Source: an uncultured Eubacteriales bacterium (GTDB lineage Bacteria; Bacillota; Clostridia; Peptostreptococcales; Anaerovoracaceae). Taken from it: DNA of 64,000 nt. Position 1 is the first letter of the stretch, and each line of letters begins with the position of its first letter. The stretch covers positions 62,001 to 126,000 of the forward strand of contig CACYLW010000013.1 in the NCBI GenBank assembly GCA_902775345.1, read 5' to 3'. The position numbers and the translations under genes were made by a program. The notes under the pieces are model-generated. The model searched no databases. It was not told the origin of the DNA and saw only the letters and a program-made list of their open reading frames with translations. Positions 16,648 to 25,521 of the stretch are shown here, one piece after another.

Positions 16648-17811
16648 ATGAAGATCGCTATCATGGGCTTCGGTACGGTCGGGAGCGGTGCGTACGAAAC
16701 TGCTCTGAACGCAGGAGGGATAGAAGTAGTGCGGATACTTGCCAGACACGGCAGAGAGGGCTACGAGTTCCTCAATGATATCATTACGCCTGATATTGAC
16801 GATATTACCGGTGACCCGGAGATCGAGCTCGTAATTGAATCCATGGGAGGGATAGAGCCTGCAAGGGAGTATGTGCTCAAGTGCCTCAGAGCGGGCAAGC
16901 ATGTCGTTACCCCTAACAAGAATCTCATAAGCGCATGCTACAAGGAACTCATGGATGAGGCAGATGCCAACGGCGTCAAGCTCAGATTCACATCAGCTGT
17001 CGGAGGAGGTATCCCGTGGCTGTTCAACCTAGTAAGAACAAAGCGCTGCGACGAGATCCTTAAAGTCAGGGGCATAGTGAACGGCACATGCAACTACATT
17101 CTCGACGCGATGTATGACAAAGGCGCGGACTTCGGGGAGATGCTCAAGATAGCTCAGGAACTCGGCTATGCTGAGGCGGACCCTTCATCTGACATCGAGG
17201 GAACGGATACACTGAGGAAGACGGTAATAAGCACGAACCTGGCTTTCGACGCGGCTATAAATGAAGAGGATGTGCCTTGTTACGGCATAGATACCATACA
17301 GGCCTGCGATATCGCTTATCTTAAAAAGAAAGGTCTTGTCTGCAAGCTCATGATGAACGCGGAGAAGAATGGCAGCGCGATCGAAGTCTACGTTGAGCCG
17401 ACGTTATTCCCTGAAGGCTCTCTCGAAGCAAACGTCAAGCTGAACAACAACCTGATAACACTGACTGCGAAGTATCTCGGAACGCAGAGCTACTTCGGAC
17501 AGGGAGCGGGCATGATGCCTACGGGTGAGTCCGTAATACAGGATGTGATAGACATACGCGACGGAAAGGAGATGATGAAAGTCTCCGGACAGGATACCGT
17601 CAGGGCCGACAACAGTAATGCTGTTCACAGGTATTACATAAGGCACGACCGCATGTGTGAGCACATGGAACCGCTGGTTGAGTCTTATGAAGAAAAAGAC
17701 GGTATTTATTACTGCATATCGAAACCGATCCCGGTAGAGAAGATGCACGAGATGGGACACCATCGCAAAGAAAAGGGCAAAGACATGTTCTTTGCTGCAC
17801 TTGCAGACTAG
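16648..17811 (+). CDS. hom: homoserine dehydrogenase
   Basis: This 387-residue enzyme reduces aspartate semialdehyde to homoserine. It has an N-terminal Rossmann motif (GFGTVGSGAYE), the NKNLIS segment, GGGIPWLF and the family signature around GIVNGTCNYILDAM...EADPSSDIEGTD. It ends without the C-terminal ACT domain found in Bacillus-type Hom (about 430 residues), so feedback inhibition by threonine may be absent or routed through LysC or the separate ACT protein. RBS CGGAGG. It is first in the operon hom-lysC-asd; lysC begins 16 nt downstream. Confidence 0.92.
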   Translation: MKIAIMGFGTVGSGAYETALNAGGIEVVRILARHGREGYEFLNDIITPDIDDITGDPEIELVIESMGGIEPAREYVLKCLRAGKHVVTPNKNLISACYKELMDEADANGVKLRFTSAVGGGIPWLFNLVRTKRCDEILKVRGIVNGTCNYILDAMYDKGADFGEMLKIAQELGYAEADPSSDIEGTDTLRKTVISTNLAFDAAINEEDVPCYGIDTIQACDIAYLKKKGLVCKLMMNAEKNGSAIEVYVEPTLFPEGSLEANVKLNNNLITLTAKYLGTQSYFGQGAGMMPTGESVIQDVIDIRDGKEMMKVSGQDTVRADNSNAVHRYYIRHDRMCEHMEPLVESYEEKDGIYYCISKPIPVEKMHEMGHHRKEKGKDMFFAALAD

Positions 17812-17827
17812 AGTGGAAAGGAACAAA

Positions 17828-19153
17828 ATGTTAAAGGTACTGAAATTCGGCGGATCGAGCCTGGCAGACAGCTCGCAGTTCGCAAAGGTAAAAGAAATAG
17901 TTGAATCTGACAGCTCCCGTGAGGTAGTCGTTGTGTCTGCGCCGGGAAAGAGGAGCAGCGACGATAACAAGATAACGGATCTGCTTTATCTGGTACACGC
18001 TCACATCCGCTATGGCGTAGGGCATGAGGGGGTTCTCTCCATGATCAAGAAGAGATTCTCCGAGATCAGAAAAGGCTGCGGACTTAAGACGGACATCGAG
18101 TCGATAATAGATGAAACGTTCGCTTCAATTAATAAAAAGACGCCGGTAGATTTCATAGCGTCAAGAGGTGAGTACTTCAGCGCAAGGCTGATGGCGGAAT
18201 ATCTCGGTTATGAGTTCGTAGACGCGGTCGATTGGCTGTGCTTCGAGTACAACGGTAAAGTCAACGCGGAAAAATCCGAAGAAAAGCTCAGGGAACTCAG
18301 GAACAAATACGGCAGGATCGTGACACCGGGATTCTATGGAGCCACACCTGACGGAGAGATCCGCGTGTTCCCGAGAGGCGGGTCAGACATAACAGGAGCT
18401 CTTGCGGCAGCATACCTTGGAGCTGATGTATATGAAAACTGGACCGATGTGTCGGGCATCCTCATGGTAGACCCGAAGATCGTGAATGATCCTAAGACCA
18501 TTGCCAGGGTCACATATGACGAGCTCAGGGAGCTCAGTTACATGGGAGCATCCGTTCTGCATGAGGACACCGTGTTCCCGGTCAGGATAAGAGACATTCC
18601 TGTCAATATCCGCAACACGAATGCGCCTGACGATCCGGGCACCATCATAAGAGAACACTTTGAAGACGAACTCGAGGAAGAGACTGAAAGATTCATCACC
18701 GGAATTGCCGGAAAGCGCAACTTTTCGATCATCAGTATCTATAAAAGCAGGATAGGAGAGGAGAAACTCGGACTGCTCAGACAGGTGCTGGAGGTGTTCG
18801 CCCGCTACGAGATACCTGTAGAACAGGTACCAAGCGGCGTAGACAGTTTCTCGGTCGTATTCCCGAGCGCAAGCATAGGGAACAGGAAGCATGAGCTCGT
18901 GCAGGAACTGTCGGAGTTTGAGAGCATAGATGACTGCACCCTGACAGAGGGTGTCAGCCTTATAGCTATCGTAGGCCGTCAGATGGCTTACAGGACGGGC
19001 ATTTCGGGCAAGATCTTCAAAACGCTCGGAGAAAACAAGATCAACATCAGAACGATAGAGCAGTGTGCTGACGAGATCAATATCATGGTAGGAGTCTACG
19101 ATGAGGATTTCAACAAAGCCATACGCCTGCTTTATGAAAGTTTTGCCAAATAG
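17828..19153 (+). CDS. lysC: aspartate kinase
   Basis: A 441-residue aspartokinase, the first step of the lysine/threonine/methionine branch. VLKFGGSSLAD is the N-terminal phosphate-binding signature; FIASRGEYFSARLMAEYL and FPRGGSDITGALAAAYL are catalytic blocks. The C-terminal third (from about 300) holds two ACT regulatory domains, so amino-acid feedback is expected. It belongs to the long, monofunctional AK III-like group. ATG 17828 with AAAGGA is preferred over an in-frame ATG at 17792 that lies inside hom. Confidence 0.93.
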   Translation: MLKVLKFGGSSLADSSQFAKVKEIVESDSSREVVVVSAPGKRSSDDNKITDLLYLVHAHIRYGVGHEGVLSMIKKRFSEIRKGCGLKTDIESIIDETFASINKKTPVDFIASRGEYFSARLMAEYLGYEFVDAVDWLCFEYNGKVNAEKSEEKLRELRNKYGRIVTPGFYGATPDGEIRVFPRGGSDITGALAAAYLGADVYENWTDVSGILMVDPKIVNDPKTIARVTYDELRELSYMGASVLHEDTVFPVRIRDIPVNIRNTNAPDDPGTIIREHFEDELEEETERFITGIAGKRNFSIISIYKSRIGEEKLGLLRQVLEVFARYEIPVEQVPSGVDSFSVVFPSASIGNRKHELVQELSEFESIDDCTLTEGVSLIAIVGRQMAYRTGISGKIFKTLGENKINIRTIEQCADEINIMVGVYDEDFNKAIRLLYESFAK

Positions 19154-19206
19154 CTTTGCAGAAAATATTTATCAAAATAAGAAATTTTAGAAAAGGAAGG
19201 GTAGAC

Positions 19207-20244
19207 ATGAAGAAGTACAACGTAGGAGTAATGGGTGCAACCGGAGCAGTAGGCCAGCAGATGATCAAGGTCCTTGCCGAGAGGGACTTCCCTATAGGCG
19301 AACTCAGATGCCTGGCAAGTGAGAGGTCTGAGGGCAAGGTCCTCAGCACACCTTTCGGTGATGTAACTGTTCAGAGAACATGTGAAACAGCCTTTGACGG
19401 ACTCGACATCGTTCTCGGAGCTTCTGAAAACGATATTGCAGAGGCGATGGCACCTCACATCAAGGCGGCCGGAGCTGTTTTCGTAGATAACTCCTCGGCC
19501 TTCAGGCTGTACCCGGATGTTCCGCTGGTCGTTCCTGAAATCAACCCTGAGGATGTGGAGTGGAACAACGGCATCATAAGCAATCCTAACTGCACGACGA
19601 TCATCTCTCTCGTTGCGATCAACGCCATCAATAAGCTGTCAAAGATCGAGGGTATTTACGCTTCATCCTATCAGGCTACGAGCGGTGCCGGAGCTGCGGG
19701 CCCTGTTGAGATGTATGATCAGTCCGATGCGGTCCTTAAGGCAAGGGCAGCAGGCGGCGAAGGCAACTCATATGGAGCAGACATTCAGCCGAAGGTGTTC
19801 CAGTACCAGATCGCTTACAACGTTATCCCTCAGATCGGCGGATTCGGTGAGAATCTGTATTCATCCGAAGAGATGAAGCTGCAGAATGAGGGACGCAAGA
19901 TCATGCACCTGCCTGATCTTAAGGTCAGCTGCACATGCGTCAGAGTTCCGGTCGAGAGATCTCATGCCGTATCGATCGATGTTATAACGGAAAAGAAACT
20001 TGATCTTGCCGATGTCAGAGCTGCCATCGAGGAAGCTCCTGGATGCAGACTTTATGATGAGCCATCCGAGAAGATCTATCCGATGCCTATACTGACATCC
20101 AATCAGGACATCGTTTATGTAGGAAGGATCCGCCGTGACCTCGTGAACGAGAACGGCATCAATCTCTGGTGCTGCGGTGACCAGGTGCGTAAAGGCGCTG
20201 CAACTAACGCAGTACAGATCGCAGAACTTCTTATCAAAGAATAA
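19207..20244 (+). CDS. asd: aspartate-semialdehyde dehydrogenase
   Basis: This 345-residue enzyme reduces aspartyl phosphate to aspartate semialdehyde with NADPH. It has the N-terminal GATGAVGQQMIKVL Rossmann loop, SNPNCTTI with the catalytic Cys, ATSGAGAAG, and a C-terminal VERSHAVS block with the substrate-binding Arg and the catalytic His. ATG 19207 follows AAGGAAGGG; an upstream in-frame ATG at 19156 has no site. It ends the operon, making the order hom, lysC, asd. Confidence 0.94.
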   Translation: MKKYNVGVMGATGAVGQQMIKVLAERDFPIGELRCLASERSEGKVLSTPFGDVTVQRTCETAFDGLDIVLGASENDIAEAMAPHIKAAGAVFVDNSSAFRLYPDVPLVVPEINPEDVEWNNGIISNPNCTTIISLVAINAINKLSKIEGIYASSYQATSGAGAAGPVEMYDQSDAVLKARAAGGEGNSYGADIQPKVFQYQIAYNVIPQIGGFGENLYSSEEMKLQNEGRKIMHLPDLKVSCTCVRVPVERSHAVSIDVITEKKLDLADVRAAIEEAPGCRLYDEPSEKIYPMPILTSNQDIVYVGRIRRDLVNENGINLWCCGDQVRKGAATNAVQIAELLIKE

Positions 20245-20901
20245 AGTAAAGAATAAATATATTTAGAAATATGGGGCTGTCACATTTTGTACAAAATGCG
20301 ACAGCCCTGATTTATCGTTTCGGAGCAACAATAAGGGGACGGATGTTATCCGTCCCTCGAAACATCATATATTCTGTTGTGTCTCCACTGTACATGTCTT
20401 CAATACAGCTTCGAATTTTGTTTTTCTTTTGTTGGTTCCAGGCTGCCCCGCAATCACATCTGCTGATAATGATTTGGTGTCCCGTTATTCGTCACCTCCG
20501 GGTTGCCTGTAAGTCGGCCTGCCTAGCAGTGTCTTTATAGCGGAACAGCCCCTTTCTCAAATGCTCCCATTGGTCTGTCCTCCAGTATTCTGCGCGCTGC
20601 GCGCTTTTCTTTGCCGGATCACCTTTTCGCCATTTTTAAGTCCTTCCGTCCGGCTCATTTCTTTTCTCTTGTTGTCTCTATTGTACTGATATAAAAACAA
20701 AATGCAATACCTTTCGGAAAAACTTAATGTATTAAAAGAATACAAAAAAACTCTTGATTTTTTGTGTTGGTTTACAATAATACGCCCAAAAGAGGCTTTT
20801 TTTGGCAAATAAGGGCACGATCTGTGTTATCATATCTGTCATAGCAAATATGTTCCGCACGCAGAATACATGTTTATAACAGTCAAAGAGAGTTAAAGAG
20901 A
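20245..20901. other. intergenic region with hairpins, no convincing gene
   Basis: About 660 bp without a credible protein gene. It starts with a near-perfect palindrome (20274-20307) and a second strong hairpin (20336-20356), and contains a GC-rich stretch near 20590. Short minus-strand frames exist (one of 33 codons from an ATG near 20656) but have no family resemblance. It may hold a decayed mobile element; see the repeat entry at 20273. Confidence 0.6.
20273..20552. repeat. 280-bp element bounded by inverted GGGGCTGT/ACAGCCCC
   Basis: The 8-bp ends are exact inverted copies. The left end continues into a palindrome of two 17-nt arms (20274-20290 and 20291-20307) with one mismatch; a 9-bp hairpin with a 3-nt loop lies at 20336-20356. 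This layout resembles a MITE or the remains of an insertion sequence. A target duplication is not evident. The left palindrome may also end asd transcripts. Confidence 0.35.
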
Positions 20902-21396
20902 ATGAAATGCCTGCAACATCCGTTTGGCCCGCTGTTCAATGAACACAGCCGGGTCCTGATACTCGGTTCTTTTCCGTCCGTGAAATCAAGAGAGCAGAAC
21001 TTCTTCTACGGCCATCCTCAGAACCGTTTCTGGAAAGTAATAGCTGCAGTGAACGGTCAGCCTGTTCCGCAGAGCATAGAAGATAAAAAGAAACTCATAC
21101 TGACTAATGGACTGGCCCTGTGGGATTCCATAGCGAGCTGCGAGATCATAGGCTCATCGGACGCCAGCATAAAAAACGCGCGTGCCAATGACATAAGCAT
21201 AATACTGGATAACTGCAGTATAGAACGGATATACTGCAACGGACGCAAATCCCACGAACTGTACCGCAAATATATAGAGCCGCAGACGGGCCGTGAGGCG
21301 GTATGTCTGCCATCGACCAGTCCTGCAAATGCGCAGTGGACTCTTGACATGCTGATCGAAGCCTGGGCGGTAACAGCCGGAAAGGAAAATGAATGA
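20902..21396 (+). CDS. DNA-deoxyinosine glycosylase (UDG superfamily)
   Basis: A 164-residue protein of the uracil-DNA glycosylase superfamily, matching the hypoxanthine-DNA glycosylase group. LILGSFPSVKSREQ...YGHPQNRFW (about 19-44) is the group's signature, and STSPANAQW (about 138-146) matches the second active-site motif. It should remove deaminated bases such as hypoxanthine from DNA. RBS is weak. It overlaps the next small gene by 4 nt, so it heads a short co-translated set. Confidence 0.85.
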   Translation: MKCLQHPFGPLFNEHSRVLILGSFPSVKSREQNFFYGHPQNRFWKVIAAVNGQPVPQSIEDKKKLILTNGLALWDSIASCEIIGSSDASIKNARANDISIILDNCSIERIYCNGRKSHELYRKYIEPQTGREAVCLPSTSPANAQWTLDMLIEAWAVTAGKENE

Positions 21397-21797
21397 TGCT
21401 TGTTGACGAACTGCTTCAGAAACCATACTGGATCATAGATATTCTTCCTGAACAGGTCCCTGCGGACAGCCCGGGACAGTTCTTCGATGTCGAAAAGTAT
21501 TTTCTCAAAGGTGAGCAGCTGTCAGCGATCAAACAGAAGCACATAAATCTGGTGCTGAAGCTGAATTGTTACAGATGCGTTTCGATAGATGAAGAGGCGG
21601 AATGCAATCCTTCGCCGGAACGGATCGCAGATGAGATGAGGAGCAGATACATTTATATCATGCTGGACGGAGCGATGGTCCTTTCGGAGCCGGATGATAC
21701 GCATATGACTGTTTTCGATCCTGATGAAGAAACATTACAGCTCATCAGGACACTGGCGGTGGGTGAAGGACTCTATGTATGGCAGCCTCAGCAGTAA
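21393..21797 (+). CDS. conserved-looking hypothetical protein
   Basis: I do not recognise this 134-residue protein. It is acidic, soluble and without a signal peptide or membrane segment. It begins with overlap of the glycosylase stop (ATGATG/TGA), which supports real translation. The N-terminus (YWIIDILPEQVP) and a middle LKLNCYRC block are the most protein-like parts. It lies between a DNA glycosylase and larE, so its role cannot be inferred from one pathway. Confidence 0.7.
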   Translation: MMLVDELLQKPYWIIDILPEQVPADSPGQFFDVEKYFLKGEQLSAIKQKHINLVLKLNCYRCVSIDEEAECNPSPERIADEMRSRYIYIMLDGAMVLSEPDDTHMTVFDPDEETLQLIRTLAVGEGLYVWQPQQ

Positions 21798-21834
21798 AAT
21801 ATTAGGATCAGGGGAGAAGGAGCATAACAGGACC

Positions 21835-22593
21835 ATGGCTATGACCATTGAGGAATTCTTTGAATCGAATAATAAGATAGCGGCAGCCTTTTCCGGAGGC
21901 GTCGATTCGGTGTATCTGCTTTACGCTGCTGTGAAAGCCGGGGCTGACGTGACTGCTTACTGCGTGAGATCGGCGTTCCAGCCGGGATTTGAATTTGAGG
22001 ACGCTGTGAAAATGGCAGAACTGATCGGATGCAGACTCAAAGTGATAGAGGTCGATGTGCTTGCCGATGAAAAGGTGACCTCAAATCCGAAGAACCGCTG
22101 CTATTACTGCAAGCAGCACATAATGAGCGCCATAACCGCAGCTGCAATGAGCGATGGATATGATATCGTTTGCGACGGGACCAATGCTTCCGACGATGCG
22201 GATGACAGACCCGGGTTCAAAGCTCTTGAAGAGTTTGGCATAAAATCTCCGCTCAGGGAGTGCGGGCTCACAAAGGATGATATAAGAAAGGCATCGGAGC
22301 GGGCGGGACTTCCGACATGGAACAAGCCTGCTTATGCATGCCTTGCCACACGCATAATGACAGGTGAAGTGATCACAAGTGAGAAGCTTGAGGTCACCGA
22401 AAGAGCTGAGATCATTCTCCATGAAATGGGATTCAGAGACTTCAGGGCGAGAATGAGAGGAAACAACGCTCTTCTGCAGTTTACGGAGAGTCAGCTTGCT
22501 GAGGCGTTTACACGTGAAGAGGAGATAGCGGCAGCGCTGTCAGATCTGTATGATGAAGTAAAAATCGACGAAAGCCCGCGTATTTCACACTGA
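21835..22593 (+). CDS. larE: ATP-dependent sulfur transferase LarE
   Basis: This 252-residue PP-loop protein matches LarE, which adds sulfur to the pyridinium dicarboxylate precursor of the nickel-pincer nucleotide cofactor. AFSGGVDSVYLLYAA holds the PP-loop (about 20-25). Cys89 and Cys92 (RCYYCK) plus Cys169 (ACLATR) give three Cys; one-Cys LarE sacrifices that Cys, while three-Cys forms can hold a 4Fe-4S cluster that relays sulfur, so a catalytic type is likely here (inference). larA and larB are absent; a LarC2-like gene lies 0.7 kb downstream. ATG 21835 is chosen after GGAGAAGGAG; ATG 21841 is possible. Confidence 0.88.
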   Translation: MAMTIEEFFESNNKIAAAFSGGVDSVYLLYAAVKAGADVTAYCVRSAFQPGFEFEDAVKMAELIGCRLKVIEVDVLADEKVTSNPKNRCYYCKQHIMSAITAAAMSDGYDIVCDGTNASDDADDRPGFKALEEFGIKSPLRECGLTKDDIRKASERAGLPTWNKPAYACLATRIMTGEVITSEKLEVTERAEIILHEMGFRDFRARMRGNNALLQFTESQLAEAFTREEEIAAALSDLYDEVKIDESPRISH

Positions 22594-22610
22594 TTCAGGC
22601 ACGTTTGTCA

Positions 22611-22638
22611 TTGACCGCGGCTGCCTGGAAATTATATT
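22611..22638 (+). promoter_or_regulatory. promoter before udk
   Basis: TTGACC (22611-22616) and TATATT (22633-22638) with a 16-bp spacer; the udk start is 55 nt downstream. It implies a new transcription unit after larE. Confidence 0.55.
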
Positions 22639-22692
22639 ATTAAACGGGTATGGGCTTTCGTCTTTTTGTGTTCAAATCGGAGGAATATCCAG

Positions 22693-23313
22693 ATGGATTG
22701 CTTGATCATAGGTGTAGCCGGAGGAACCGGTTCCGGCAAATCTACATTTACAAACCGCATCAAGGATGAGTTCGGCGACAGAGTCACTGTTATTTATTAT
22801 GACAACTATTACAGGGCTCACGACGACATCCCGTTTGAGCAGCGCAAGCTCATAAACTACGACCATCCGGATGCTTTTGAGACAGATCTTTTCATAGAAC
22901 ATCTGAGAAAACTCAGAAACGGTGAGCCTGTTGAATGTCCTGTATATGACTATACCATTCACAACAGGAGCAAAGAGACGGTAACCATCAAGCCGTCTCC
23001 GGTCATCATAGTCGAAGGGATCATGGTGCTCCAGAATGAGGAACTCAGAGACCTGCTGGATATCAAAATCTATGTTGAAGCGGATGCTGACGAGCGCATC
23101 CTCCGCCGCGTGATACGTGACGTAAAGTACCGCGGCAGAGATGTTGAGGGAATCGCACAGCAGTATCTGACGACTGTAAAGCCGATGCACTACATTTACG
23201 TAGAACCTACGAAGTACCTTGCGGATATCGTATTAAACAGCGGCATGAACGATGTAGTGTTTGACGTCATAAAGGTCAAGATACTGTCACACCTGCAGAA
23301 GCAGATCTATTAG
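22693..23313 (+). CDS. udk: uridine kinase
   Basis: A 206-residue nucleoside kinase that phosphorylates uridine/cytidine for pyrimidine salvage. The Walker A GGTGSGKST (about 10-18), YYDNYYR (substrate Asp), NYDHPDAFETDL, YDYTIHNRS and IIVEGIMVL (Walker B-like) blocks are all in family order. Length is normal. ATG 22693 follows GGAGG by 8 nt. A promoter is visible upstream. The next gene starts 4 nt after its stop. It fits with the purine nucleoside phosphorylase downstream as a salvage pair. Confidence 0.93.
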   Translation: MDCLIIGVAGGTGSGKSTFTNRIKDEFGDRVTVIYYDNYYRAHDDIPFEQRKLINYDHPDAFETDLFIEHLRKLRNGEPVECPVYDYTIHNRSKETVTIKPSPVIIVEGIMVLQNEELRDLLDIKIYVEADADERILRRVIRDVKYRGRDVEGIAQQYLTTVKPMHYIYVEPTKYLADIVLNSGMNDVVFDVIKVKILSHLQKQIY

Positions 23314-23317
23314 AGCA

Positions 23318-23755
23318 ATGAGAGACAAGGTATGTGAGCTTGAATGTAATATAGACGATATGACTGCGGAGGAGCTCGCTTTCGCTGCCGAAAGGCTGAT
23401 GGACGAAGGAGCGAAGGATGTGACCCTTACCCCGGTGCAGATGAAAAAAGGGCGTCCTGCGACTCTTCTGACTGTAATGTGCGCAGATGAAGAGGCTGAG
23501 AAGGAACGCTTCGTGCGCCTTGTATTCAGATACACGACAACGATCGGCATACGGGAACTCATATCCGAGAGATACATTCTGGACCGTATCGAAGAGTCTC
23601 TGGATACCCCTTATGGCAAGGTCAGATGTAAAAAGGTCAGCGGGTACGGCGTGGAAAGGTCCAAGCTTGAATATGATGATCTTTCACGTATAGCCCGCGA
23701 ACAGGAGATAAGCGTTGCTGAAGCCCGTGAACTCGTTCTCGGATCGCTGAAATAA
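23318..23755 (+). CDS. stand-alone LarC2-type nickel-insertion domain protein (DUF111)
   Basis: This 145-residue protein matches the C-terminal part of LarC (LarC2, DUF111): ECNIDDMTAEELAFAAERLMDEGA at the N-terminus, TPVQMKKGRPATLLTV in the middle and TTTIGIRE...ER followed by TPYGKVRCKKV. In lactobacilli LarC is made as LarC1 plus LarC2 by ribosomal frameshifting, and the fusion inserts nickel into the cofactor. Here no LarC1 sequence precedes it: udk ends 4 nt upstream. It is either a partner of a LarC1 encoded elsewhere or a protein with a separate role. RBS is poor, suggesting coupling to udk. Confidence 0.8.
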   Translation: MRDKVCELECNIDDMTAEELAFAAERLMDEGAKDVTLTPVQMKKGRPATLLTVMCADEEAEKERFVRLVFRYTTTIGIRELISERYILDRIEESLDTPYGKVRCKKVSGYGVERSKLEYDDLSRIAREQEISVAEARELVLGSLK

Positions 23756-23769
23756 TGGAGATGGGACAA

Positions 23770-24603
23770 ATGACAAAACAGACAAACAGGCCGCTCGGAG
23801 AGCGGGTAACAGAAACTGCGGTCTTCCTTTACGGCAAAGGCGTGCTCAGGCCTGAAATCGGGATAATCCTGGGCTCAGGACTCAATGATTTTGCCGACAG
23901 GATAGATAAGCCGCTGACCATTTCGTACAATGATATCCCTAATATGGAAGCCGGACTGGTATCCGACCACAGAGGACAGGTCGTTTACGGCATATACAGG
24001 GGAAAACGTGTGATCATCATGGCCGGCAGGTTCCATTACTATGAGAACCACGACATGGATAAGACGGCCTTCCCGGCAAGAGTCATGGCTGCTCTTGGCG
24101 TAAAGCGTTTCATCATCACAAATGCCGCAGGATGTGTGAACACTGAGTGGAATGCCGGCGAGCTGATGCTCATAAGTGACCATATAAATCTTTCCGGCAA
24201 CAATCCTCTGATCGGAAAAAATATCGATGAGGCCGGGCCGAGATTTCCTGACATGACATATACATACAGCAAGGAACTGAGAGAGAAGCTCATTGCAGCG
24301 GCGGCTGCAAAGGGGATCAGTCTTCGCGAAGGAGTATACGCGATGTTCACCGGACCAAGCTTTGAGACACCTGCCGAGATCAGATTCGCCAGGATCATAG
24401 GCGCTGATGCGGTCGGAATGTCTACTGTTCCGGAAGCAATAATCGCAAATCACTCAGGGCGTGAGGTGATCGGTATTTCGTTCCTTTCCAACATGGCTGC
24501 CGGAGTACTTGACAAACCTATGTCCGGCGCTGAAGTAACGGAAGCCGCGCTCCGTATAAAAGACACTTTCGCTGAAGTCGTAGACCTGGCGATAGAAATA
24601 TAA
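23770..24603 (+). CDS. purine nucleoside phosphorylase
   Basis: A 277-residue trimeric-type (PNP/MTAP family) phosphorylase that splits guanosine/inosine into base and ribose-1-phosphate. Blocks seen: ILGSGLNDF (phosphate loop), GRFHYYENHDM with the conserved His, ITNAAGCVN, SDHINL, the active-site FTGPSFETPAEIR, and DAVGMSTVPEAIIA. ATG 23770 lies 9 nt after GGAG; an ATG at 23755 overlaps the previous stop (TAATG) and is an alternative start adding five residues. It is part of the udk transcription unit. Confidence 0.92.
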   Translation: MTKQTNRPLGERVTETAVFLYGKGVLRPEIGIILGSGLNDFADRIDKPLTISYNDIPNMEAGLVSDHRGQVVYGIYRGKRVIIMAGRFHYYENHDMDKTAFPARVMAALGVKRFIITNAAGCVNTEWNAGELMLISDHINLSGNNPLIGKNIDEAGPRFPDMTYTYSKELREKLIAAAAAKGISLREGVYAMFTGPSFETPAEIRFARIIGADAVGMSTVPEAIIANHSGREVIGISFLSNMAAGVLDKPMSGAEVTEAALRIKDTFAEVVDLAIEI

Positions 24604-24641
24604 AAAGCACTAAATCAAATAAAGGAGATAATAACCCCAAA

Positions 24642-25217
24642 ATGGAAGCAAAACTTACAAGAGAGCAGGCGAATGAACTGCTGCACAAATATGTAAAAGG
24701 AGAAAACTACATCACTCACAGCTATGCTGTTGAAGCAATAATGAGAGGACTTGCAAAAAAACTGGCGCCTGAAGATGTCGAATACTGGGGAATCTGCGGA
24801 CTGCTTCATGACCTCGACGAGGAGACAGCGCCATGGAGAGAGGATTTCGGGACTCACGGTCCTACTTCGGCAAAGATCCTCAGGGAGGAAGGATTTGGCG
24901 ATCCTGTCATGGAGAACGCCATCATGTCTCATAATCCGGCCTGTGGCAAAAACCCTGAGACACAGCTTGAATACGCGCTCATAGCAGCGGATCCGATGTC
25001 CGGATTCCTGAAGGCCATCGCTCAGATCTATCCTGACAAGAAAATCGCAAGCGTAAAGCATAAATCCGTAAACAAGAGATTCAAGGAGACACGCTTCGCG
25101 GCAGGAGCCAACAGACAGTTTATGAGCCTTATCGAGAAGGCAGGCATGGAATGGGATGAATTCGTTGATGTCTCTCTTGAGGCCATGAGAGAGATCGCGG
25201 ACGAGATCGGACTGTAA
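24642..25217 (+). CDS. HD domain phosphohydrolase
   Basis: A 191-residue member of the HD superfamily. THSYAVEA (first metal His), CGLLHDLDEE (the HD pair, about 55-56), a later SHNP and AADPMSG complete the metal-binding set in order. It is likely a small-molecule phosphohydrolase; a nucleotide or cofactor substrate is plausible given the neighbouring nucleoside genes, but that is inference. RBS AAAGGAG. The gap to the phosphorylase gene is 38 nt. Confidence 0.85.
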   Translation: MEAKLTREQANELLHKYVKGENYITHSYAVEAIMRGLAKKLAPEDVEYWGICGLLHDLDEETAPWREDFGTHGPTSAKILREEGFGDPVMENAIMSHNPACGKNPETQLEYALIAADPMSGFLKAIAQIYPDKKIASVKHKSVNKRFKETRFAAGANRQFMSLIEKAGMEWDEFVDVSLEAMREIADEIGL

Positions 25218-25236
25218 AATCAAAGGAATCAGATAT

Positions 25237-25500
25237 ATGACAAATAAGTTTACTTTTTATCCCGAAGGCGTATGCTCGATGATGATCGAGATAGAGCTCG
25301 ACGGAGATACGATAAAGGACGTTGTTTTTACAGGCGGCTGCAACGGCAACCTGAACGGAATATCCAAGCTGATAAAGGGGATGAAAGCTGAAGAAGTCGT
25401 GGAAAAACTTGAAGGGACCAGATGCGGCTTCAAGGACACTTCGTGCCCGGACCAGCTCAGCAAGGCGCTCAGGCTCGCACTGGCCGAAGCACAGGCATAA
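25237..25500 (+). CDS. TSCPD domain protein (TIGR03905-like)
   Basis: This 87-residue protein carries the TSCPD motif near the C-terminus (KDTSCPDQLSKAL) and a GGCNGNLNGISKLIKG block; with CSMM and RCGF these give four Cys. The domain also occurs at the C-terminus of adenosylcobalamin-dependent ribonucleotide reductases. The stand-alone form has no proven function; metal or thiol chemistry is suggested by the Cys set. It sits 19 nt after the HD gene and 21 nt before cysE, so it is co-transcribed with them. Confidence 0.88.
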   Translation: MTNKFTFYPEGVCSMMIEIELDGDTIKDVVFTGGCNGNLNGISKLIKGMKAEEVVEKLEGTRCGFKDTSCPDQLSKALRLALAEAQA

Positions 25501-25521
25501 TAAACAGGGAGAGGACAGTTC

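Noticed and set aside
20557..20808. 83-codon minus-strand reading frame in the asd-glycosylase gap
   Set aside because: No ribosome site at its start, low-complexity composition, and it runs across promoter-like AT-rich DNA.
20245..20901. Stretch considered as 6S, RNase P, SRP or tmRNA
   Set aside because: None of the conserved cores of these RNAs could be found on either strand.
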